DNA of 15,614 nucleotides from Saccoglossus kowalevskii (lineage: Eukaryota; Hemichordata; Enteropneusta; Harrimaniidae): positions 70,262 to 85,875 of the forward strand of contig NW_003122915.1 in NCBI RefSeq assembly GCF_000003605.2, given 5' to 3'. Both the position numbers and the translations under genes were made by a program. Under the pieces are notes generated by a model. It was not told the origin of the DNA, searched no databases, and saw only the letters and a list, made by a program, of their open reading frames with translations. Shown here in pieces: positions 10,002 through 15,614 of this stretch (position 1 is the stretch's first letter; every line of letters starts with the position of its first letter).

Positions 10002-10249
10002 CATCATCATGTACATCAGTTTGAAAGGTGTTTGTTGCTGGACCAGAAACATTTTTTTGCTTTAAACTGAGGTGCTGAAATCCCCTAACACAAAATCCTA
10101 TTAAAATAAATAATCCAAGTTTAAAGCACGGTGGTCGTCGCACAGCGCGTGTTCGAATTTCATGTAAATAAACAATGTATTTTACATGCGTTGTATACGG
10201 CGCTATGAGTCCCATATCGAACAGGGCGCGGCACGACAACTGTTGTCCT

Positions 10250-10526
10250 TTAAACTTCCATAGATTTTGGTGTTTCAAGATGGCTGCTTCGTAGTGTATA
10301 CTGTAACCATGCCAACAACTGACACACTCCTAGTACAGTGGGCACTGCACAAACCAATAGAAATATTGCATCAAGCAATTCAGAATTGTCTTCCATATGT
10401 CCATGAGATATAGCTGACTGGTATCCATGACGATTGAGTATACTGACTACCAACATAGGAGCGACAGATTGGGCTGGTTTTGTAAACAACGCATTGGTAC
10501 CGAACATCATAGAAGACAGAGGTGAT
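10250..10526 (-). CDS. MFSD13A: MFSD13A exon 4: C-terminus
   Basis: 277 nt including TAA (10252-10250). The acceptor is tttttatctag directly before 10526. It encodes MMFGTNALFTKPAQSVAPML, a conserved membrane segment, then a polar loop and a last hydrophobic segment. It ends in a short tail, LRSSHLETPKSMEV. The A of this exon completes Lys383 with AA from exon 3. The LxTKPxQ motif corresponds to LVTKPGQ in vertebrates. Confidence 0.92.
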
Positions 10527-13500
10527 CTAGATAAAAAAAATTATGCATTTCAATTCCATTTCAAGTGGAAATAGTTGAATGAGCCCATAGCTATATTTTG
10601 GTCTGATTTCTTGGCATACAACACATAAAAGAATGAGATATGTTAGCAGTTAGACACTGTTTTGTATATCATGAAGGAACTAAAATAGCATCCACAGACT
10701 CGTCAGAGGCGATGTAGGCAATGGTTATTGTAAACATTGTTGATACTGACACTCTAAATGCAAAAGGTCACACTAGTTGTCACCTAGTGTTTATCAACAT
10801 GCACCACCCATTTATGTACACCTTTGATAAGCTTCCAATTATTGTTTTAGTAAAAAATCAACAAACAAAACGAATGTTCTATGCGGTTGTTGTTGAGCTG
10901 AATTGATTTCCGCTGTAAGTTTACTTATGATCTTTTGTGATCCAAGTAGAATCACCTGTGTGTTGCGTACTCTTATGTAATACCGGTACTGAGAGATCAA
11001 CAAAAACATTCTTCCATTACAATATCAATGCATAAATTTACTTACTTTCGCTTAAATCGGGCCGCATCATCGTCGATGATATCAGACAGCGGCATTTTGA
11101 AAAAGCTGAAAGCACAATAGGGCAGACTCCTGTATTTAAATAAATAAAATGCAAAATATTAAACAAAACCAAAACAAATATTATTTGCAGCCTACCAATT
11201 CAGCCTATTGTAAATTATTTAATTTAGCATTTTATTATTTAATCTTGTTGAGAGCACAATTTTCAGACTTGCAATATTTGCGAAAACTTATTAAAATTAA
11301 AGCAGTTCACAGAATATAAAACCTTGCTACATGTAATGTAACAAAAAACAAATATGACCATATTTGTCAAACCTTGATATGTTTTATGGATGCCCAGCTG
11401 GTAAGAAATAAGACTGAAAAGTTTGTTGACTTTATACTCTATAGCAGTTTCAGTAGCGAATCATTGCTGAAGCCTCATCATTTTCACTCATTCATTTTAA
11501 GTTTTAGGTGATGCTGAATTGCTTGACTTATGCACATTGAGTTACAAAAATGATCACGCCCATATTTTAGAAACCACCTTTGTGAAACCACACCCAAATA
11601 GACCATTTTCCATACACTGCGAGAATCACGCGTTATGCGTGAAATCGAACGTAAAAACAGGACAAACAAAGGTCATAGCGTCGTAGTGACGTCAAACATC
11701 GCGTGGGATTCAACAAACGCGAAAGTATTTTGGGGGACATTTCCATGCTTAATAATCTGTTGTATACATTTGATGATAGGCAATTTCAATTAAGTAAGGG
11801 TATTCGGAAGCAATATTCCTCTGTCGAAGATGGCCGGTCGATGTGAGCTACGAAATAAAGAAATTTGAGTTCAAAATCAAATCGTTCGATTTTTGCGGCA
11901 GACGTTTGACGCATATCTTTCATGCATCTTGCGAGATCTCGCAATTGTACGGAAAATCACATATTGTAACTTAATTGTTCAATTAACAGTCAACAGAGCT
12001 TTTAGTTACAGGCATCTAAACAAAAATGTATGTTGTCCCTAAACTCAAAGTTCAGTTAATTTTTAATTGCATATCAAGTTACAATTTGTGAGTGGTTTTG
12101 CAAAATTGAGCATGATTTTTAAAATATGGGCGTGGTCATTTTTGGAACTCTATGTTTTGCAACCTTATGTTTTGTAACTTGATGCTTGTAATTTGATGTC
12201 CGTGACTTGAACAATTCAACATTTCAAAAGAACTGATTATATAGAGAGATTTGTTTTCGCTACACTGTCATATTAATGTACAAGTTTCTGTCATTCACAG
12301 TAAAATCAACCAATCAAACACTCACCTATCCATGAGGAAGAATATCACAAGACACCATGTATGAGATCTTCCAAGACTGAACATTAAGATTCCAGTAATA
12401 ACTTTTATATAAAAAGATATCAATATGACTTTATACGAACCAAATCGTTCCATAACTAGACTTCCAAATAATATTATAAGCACCTGTAAGACGAGAAAAC
12501 AATGAATACTATTATTACATACTGTAAAATACTTTGGGATGAACTTTTTGGGTGTGTTTTGAGTTTATTTTCACTGATTTTTTGATGAGTTGAATGTAGA
12601 TTTTAGAAAACAAGGTATATTCGCAAGATTAACTTTCCCATTTGGCATGTTTACTCTCAACTTCAGCTTGCATGATTGGCATTTCAACACATTTGATTTT
12701 AATGTTTGACAGATTTACAAGTGGACACATTTATCAGTGGAAACATTGCATGTTTTACTATACTCATATGTAAAAAGTACTCTATATTGGCCGATGATGT
12801 ACTTAATATTGAAACAACATCAAAGGTCACGGCTTAAAATTTTGTCGAAGATAAAAAATAAACTGACTGGTGGTTCATATTTATTATTGTTGGTTTAAAT
12901 CAAAACCTTTTGATAATACACATTATTATACATCTGTCACCGCCACCCCATAAGTTACATACAGTGTGCCGTAATTTTGCGGCATTTTACGAGGTATTTT
13001 ATTCTACCATATAAGGAAATGCAAATTCCAAATATGGAATGAATACGCACGTAAGAGTCCTCTAATAATAAAAACAAACATGGCTGCCACAAGAATTTGA
13101 CCGGAATCCACACAAAGAAGTTTGCTGATTCTGTTCTAAACTTTTTGGATTTCGGCATTCCTAAAGTGTATCCTTGGAAGGGAAAGATGTATAATAATAA
13201 GGTTATTATGAGGATACCTCCAGTACACCTGGAGTATCGACCGACATACAGCGGAGGTCGGCCGCGGCGTACTGTCTTCGTGCATTCTTTGAGGTATCCT
13301 TGTAATAACCTAATATTATTTTACATCTAGCATCAAAAACAATAACAATTGCCATTCCCTAAAAGCTGTATCAGCACACATTCTAAAACATATCTGCACT
13401 CATTGGACGTTTGAATTTTCCCTTATAAATTCTGTCACCTACACAAAACATTTTGGTCTTAAATCTTCCAAAAATAGTTGGATATTAATAAGATTATCAA

Positions 13501-14529
13501 GAGAATACTGCAAAGTATGTTCTCAGGCAGTACTGGTCACACTGACCTTCGGTATTCATTGTGCATACTTTGCAGTATATTCTTGTGATAACCTAAAATA
13601 CAAATAATATGAAATACGTTTACCTTGGGAACCATGGATGATGATCCGTATAAAAACTTCCGGAAATAACGGCGACAGGTCTTCTGAGGGATTAAAGCAT
13701 CACCAAATATGGCAAGGAAATTACTCCCAAAAGCAAGATGAAAAACTTGACAAAAATTCATTATAACAAACATTAAAAAGTTTTTTTCAGATATTATTTG
13801 CTTTGACAATTTCCATATACTATTTTCTGTGTCTTGGATTCTTGCGTTTGGGGTATTGCTTTCACCCTGGATTTTATAGTTAGTAGTTGCGTGGATTCCA
13901 GTGTAACGCATAAATATCCAGCTCAGAAAAGCTACATAGATACAGTAACACTGGAACATATGGAAATTATGTAAACTGTCCGAAAACAACTCTGCCCAAA
14001 GCACTGTGCTGGAACCAATCAAAGACGCACACTGGCCGTATTTAATGAGCTGAAGTCGCACACCATGCTGCTTGGACATTTCAGTAAAGATCGCACACTG
14101 GGCCAGAAGAACAAATGTAAAAAGTGAATCATAGAGACAGAGACTTGTGAGAAGATGTAATCCAACCACCCAATTCGGTGACTCTTCATACCCAGCCCAT
14201 GGAAACCATGGCAACAGGAAACACAGTGCATATAGTGGCGCTCCATATAATATTGACAAGCGTCTCTCTTGAAAGATTTTGGAATTGTCTTGAAAGTAAC
14301 CAAACAAGGGGTCATTAACTGCGTTCCAAATCATATAGATTGTCTGAGCTATGTTGAACCAATCCTCTGTAATCTTGTACTGGTTCAAGAACAACTTGAC
14401 GTAGTAGAATTGGAAAACAGAGTTCATCATTGTGGAACCCAAAGAAGTTGACGAGTACACCACAGCATTCCATGATAACAGTGGTCTTTTTCCACGTGGT
14501 AACGACGACTCTGTCTTCAGCTCTGCCAT
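10250..14529 (-). CDS. MFSD13A: MFSD13A (TMEM180) family membrane transporter-like protein, complete CDS in four exons
   Basis: Exons on the minus strand are 14529-13624, 12483-12326, 11129-11046 and 10526-10250: 1425 nt, 474 residues plus TAA. Vertebrate MFSD13A is about 517 residues. The protein is a multipass major-facilitator-type membrane protein with roughly eleven or twelve hydrophobic segments. Visible hallmarks are WNAVNDPLFGY at residues 68-78 (the family's WNxxNDPLFG), LCLYD at 130-134, QVFHLAFGSNF at 261-271, SDIIDDD near 370 and ALFTKPAQS in exon 4. These align with vertebrate TMEM180 along its whole length as I remember it. MFS proteins of this type resemble the GPH:cation symporter group, but the substrate is unknown. 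No signal peptide is expected; a charged N-terminus precedes the first membrane segment. Confidence 0.93.
10527..11045 (-). other. MFSD13A intron 3, nothing recognised
   Basis: 519 bp AT-rich intron between donor GTAAGT (11045) and the exon 4 acceptor. No repeat-family member or supported open frame was found. Confidence 0.75.
11046..11129 (-). CDS. MFSD13A: MFSD13A exon 3 (84 nt)
   Basis: 84 nt between acceptor aatacag (11136-11130) and donor CGAAA|GTAAGT at 11046/11045. It encodes SLPYCAFSFFKMPLSDIIDD and the next residues DAARFKR. The SDIIDDD segment matches the family's TDLVDED. The acceptor was chosen because the eight residues it adds restore the vertebrate spacing between exon 2 and SDIIDDD. 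A second in-frame acceptor lies 24 nt downstream (see findings). Confidence 0.88.
11510..12224. mobile_element. Family A MITE-like element, copy A3, interrupted
   Basis: It starts GATGCTGAATTG and ends GAACAATTCAACAT. The left arm has acaaaaatgatcacgcccat and the right arm its inverse, ttaaaatatgggcgtggtca, so this copy shows long sub-terminal inverted repeats. It is split at about 11600 by a family B insertion. Without that insertion it would be about 355 bp. It lies in MFSD13A intron 2. Confidence 0.7.
11601..11960. mobile_element. Family B MITE-like element, copy B1, nested in A3
   Basis: The left end ATTTTCCATACACTGCGAGA and, read backwards, the right end ATTTTCCGTACAATTGCGAGA form terminal inverted repeats. 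ATA or TA flanks both ends, a possible target-site duplication. The interior has no coding capacity and contains TGACGTCA at 11687-11694. The flanking A-element sequence resumes after it, showing a later insertion. Confidence 0.72.
12326..12483 (-). CDS. MFSD13A: MFSD13A exon 2
   Basis: 158 nt, residues 303-354 plus two bases of codon 355. The acceptor is cgtcttacag before 12483 and the donor is GATAG|GTGAGT at 12326/12325. It encodes two hydrophobic segments either side of a short loop with ERFGSYK, matching the cytosolic loop and following helix of the family. It is too small to stand out as an open frame and was found from its splice sites and homology. Confidence 0.9.
12484..13030 (-). 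other. MFSD13A intron 1, part nearest exon 2
   Basis: About 550 bp of AT-rich intron with no repeat-family match and no supported open frame. The rest of this intron holds the D2, C2 and C3 repeats. Confidence 0.7.
13040..13160 (+). repeat. Family D dispersed repeat, copy D2
   Basis: It contains TCCTCTAATAATAAAAACAA, ATGGCTGCCA, TCCACACAAAGAAGTTTGCT and CTGTTCTAAACTTTTTGGAT. It is the inverse of D1 at 6313-6435. The 77-codon open frame through it is an accident of the repeat. Confidence 0.65.
13201..13310. mobile_element. Family C short palindromic element, copy C2
   Basis: It runs from GGTTATTATGAGGATACC to GGTATCCTTGTAATAACC, terminal inverted repeats of about 18 bp. An inner GC-rich palindromic core carries CCGACATACAGCGGAGGTCGG. 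AATA next to an outer A or T on each side may be a target duplication. It lies in MFSD13A intron 1. Confidence 0.7.
13491..13594. mobile_element. Family C short palindromic element, copy C3
   Basis: It runs from GATTATCAAGAGAATACTGC, continuing AAAGTATG, to CATACTTTGCAGTATATTCT, continuing TGTGATAACC. The arms of nearly 30 bp are almost perfectly inverted. It sits only about 30 bp inside the donor of MFSD13A exon 1, so a hairpin in the nascent RNA would form next to the splice site. Confidence 0.72.
13624..14529 (-). CDS. MFSD13A: MFSD13A exon 1 (coding): N-terminal membrane half
   Basis: 906 nt, residues 1-302, starting MAELKTESSLPRGKRP. The donor is CCCAAG|GTAAAC at 13624/13623, phase 0. 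It carries about seven or eight hydrophobic segments, the WNAVNDPLFGY loop motif and a long hydrophilic loop at about 212-245. The frame stays open upstream to an ATG at 14592, but a strong acceptor (ctcatttcag, 14542-14533) sits between the two ATGs. The start at 14529 is therefore preferred. Confidence 0.92.
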
Positions 14530-14542
14530 CTTCTGAAATGAG
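14530..14542 (-). other. Splice acceptor before the MFSD13A start codon (5' UTR intron)
   Basis: On the minus strand, the pyrimidine-rich tccttttctcatttcag ends at 14533, followed by AAG and then ATG at 14529. This is a consensus 3' splice site. It implies that a non-coding first exon and the promoter lie at higher coordinates, possibly beyond 15614. If no intron exists, translation could instead begin at the ATG at 14592. Confidence 0.7.
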
Positions 14543-14600
14543 AAAAGGATTTGTATAGCCGATATAATAGCCACCGTTTCTAAAGAACACAATATAATAT

Positions 14601-14903
14601 AATTGCGATATGAACTTGATTAAAACGCATTCCTGTATAGGGTTGCGTTTTAATTAGGGTTTAATTAAACTCAATTACAATGCGATACAATGTAGAATCT
14701 CGTTTTCATTAGGTTTTAATTAAATAAAAGTTGAATATCCCTTGACTGAACATAGAAATGTTTGCGAAGCTTAGGTTTTAGTAACGGGGGAAGGTATATG
14801 GTACCATTATATTAATATTAATATAAATTGAACCATACCTTTCCCTTTTACTAAACCTAAGCTTCACAAACTTGACTTAAATTCGATATTAATATAAATT
14901 ATG
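14601..14903. repeat. Family E hairpin-rich direct repeat, copy E1
   Basis: About 303 bp, repeated at 15091-15395 in the same orientation with roughly 85% identity by eye. It holds a small hairpin (ATTAAAACGC/GCGTTTTAAT). A large one has arms at 14761-14803 and 14831-14870 (TTTGCGAAGCTTAGGTTTTA against TAAACCTAAGCTTCACAAA) around an ATTAATATTAATAT core. It is non-coding and upstream of the MFSD13A coding start. Confidence 0.82.
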
Positions 14904-15000
14904 AAATATTGTGAGTCCCCATGTTTGTGGCTCTACTTGTACAAAAGGTTCCACTTTGTTGGTGTGTATCAGGACCACTGGCTCCACTTATATTTCTATA

Positions 15001-15018
15001 CACACACACACACACACA
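15001..15018. repeat. (CA)n microsatellite
   Basis: Nine CA units between the two family E copies, followed 19 bp later by TTCCGAGGAC. Confidence 0.9.
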
Positions 15019-15054
15019 TACTTGTATTGCAATATGTTCCGAGGACTCCATTGG

Positions 15055-15095
15055 ATTAACTTTTAATATAGTTGAATTAACTTTTAATATAGTTG
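15055..15095. repeat. Two-copy 20-bp tandem repeat before E2
   Basis: ATTAACTTTTAATATAGTTG occurs twice head to tail immediately before E2. It may mark the element boundary or a target duplication. Confidence 0.7.
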
Positions 15096-15395
15096 CGATA
15101 TGAACTCGATTAAAACGCGTTCCTATATAGGGTTGCGTTTTAATTGGAGTTTAATTAAACTCAATTACAATGCAATACAATGGAGAATTGCATTTTAATT
15201 AAGTTTAATTAAACAAGAGTTGAATATCCCGTGACTGAACATAGAAATGTTTGCGAAGCTTAGGTTTAGTATCGGGGTAAGGTATGGTATAATTATATTA
15301 ATATTAATATAACGTGAACCATACCTTCCCCCGATACTAATCCTAAGCTACGCAAAACGTATTAATAATCGAATTAACTATTAATATAAATTATG
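15091..15395. repeat. Family E hairpin-rich direct repeat, copy E2
   Basis: Second copy, offset by 490 bp from E1. The large hairpin arms lie at 15250-15289 and 15317-15356. They contain TAGTATCGGGG against CCCCGATACTA, where E1 has different bases at the same place, so pairing here is tighter than in E1. The end, TTAATATAAATTATG, is identical to E1. Confidence 0.82.
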
Positions 15396-15397
15396 TT

Positions 15398-15427
15398 TTC
15401 CGAGGACTATGAAAAAGGTCCTCGGAA
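15398..15427. repeat. Perfect 10-bp hairpin of GTCCTCGGAA motifs
   Basis: TTCCGAGGAC (15398-15407) is the exact inverse of GTCCTCGGAA (15418-15427) across a 10-nt loop. Further forward copies lie at 15437-15446 and, with one change, at 15469-15478. Another inverse copy lies at 15037-15046. Confidence 0.8.
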
Positions 15428-15493
15428 GGTGTGTATGTCCTCGGAAGTAGCTATATATCTGTATTTTTGTCCTCGCAACATATAGCAATCCAA

Positions 15494-15516
15494 GCACGCA
15501 CACGCGTGCGTGCACG

Positions 15517-15568
<52 letters not shown>

Positions 15569-15614
15569 GACAGACAGACAAACAAACAAACAAACAAACA
15601 ACACCCAGACAGAC
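15494..15614. repeat. Compound microsatellite (CG-rich alternating tract, CA, CAGA, AAAC)
   Basis: GCACGCACACGCGTGCGTGC leads into a (CA)n tract to about 15564, then (CAGA)n to about 15579 and (AAAC)n to about 15600, and the window ends in CAGACAGAC. The alternating purine-pyrimidine start is of the Z-DNA-prone type. Open frames through it are Cys/Val repeats and not genes. Confidence 0.92.

Noticed and set aside
10130-10165. tRNA-like B box (GTTCGAATTT) suggesting a SINE or tRNA
   Set aside because: No matching A box upstream and no cloverleaf could be drawn.
9955-10278. Minus-strand open frame of 107 codons overlapping the MFSD13A 3' end
   Set aside because: Different frame from the conserved exon 4, runs through repeat B2, and has no recognisable domain.
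13097-13330. Plus-strand open frame across D2 and C2
   Set aside because: It lies wholly within non-coding repeats; no protein features.
14527-14592. Upstream ATG at 14592 as the MFSD13A start
   Set aside because: A consensus acceptor separates it from the ATG at 14529, and the extra residues do not resemble the family N-terminus. Not fully excluded without transcripts.
15381-15604. Minus-strand Cys/Val-rich open frames
   Set aside because: They translate the CA, CAGA and AAAC microsatellite.

Overview
This is AT-rich intron-bearing DNA from an animal nucleus. It holds two protein genes split by GT-AG introns, microsatellites, and several families of short, inverted-repeat, non-coding elements typical of MITE-like transposon debris. 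The proteins look like clear orthologs of vertebrate proteins, but introns are short (210 bp to 1.9 kb) and the repeats are not vertebrate SINEs or LINEs. I infer a marine invertebrate, perhaps a non-vertebrate deuterostome such as a hemichordate. The phylum is a weak guess; no rRNA or mitochondrial marker is present.

Left half, plus strand (1041-6854): six exons encode the C-terminal 382 residues of a ZC2HC1 (FAM164) family zinc-finger protein. They contain the second half of a first C2HC knuckle, a conserved linker, a complete second C2HC knuckle, a long Ser/Arg/Lys/Pro-rich stretch and a terminal CX2C-X11-CX2C zinc ribbon. All five internal junctions keep the reading frame. The 5' exon or exons lie beyond the left edge.

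Right half, minus strand (14529 down to 10250): four coding exons encode a complete 474-residue multipass membrane protein of the MFSD13A (TMEM180) family. The reading frame is preserved across all three introns. A splice acceptor 3 nt before the start codon implies a non-coding 5' exon upstream.

The two genes converge tail to tail across a 3.4 kb interval (6855-10249) that holds the 3' UTRs, candidate poly(A) signals and repeats. They show no sign of functional cooperation.

Repeats: (i) a hairpin-headed tandem array in the third intron of the visible zinc-finger gene (1553-2475); (ii) family A, three copies with short terminal inverted repeats and internally iterated AACTGTTAAT-like motifs (5822-6109, 8300-8678, 11510-12224); (iii) family B, one copy nested inside the third A element (about 11601-11960) and a diverged inverted copy near the 3' end of MFSD13A (9715-10001); (iv) family C, short near-palindromic elements (6219-6312, 13201-13310, 13491-13594), and an adjacent family D segment present twice in opposite orientation; (v) family E, two direct 300-bp copies with conserved hairpins upstream of MFSD13A. 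The right edge is a compound microsatellite. I saw no tRNA, rRNA, CRISPR array or intact transposase gene.
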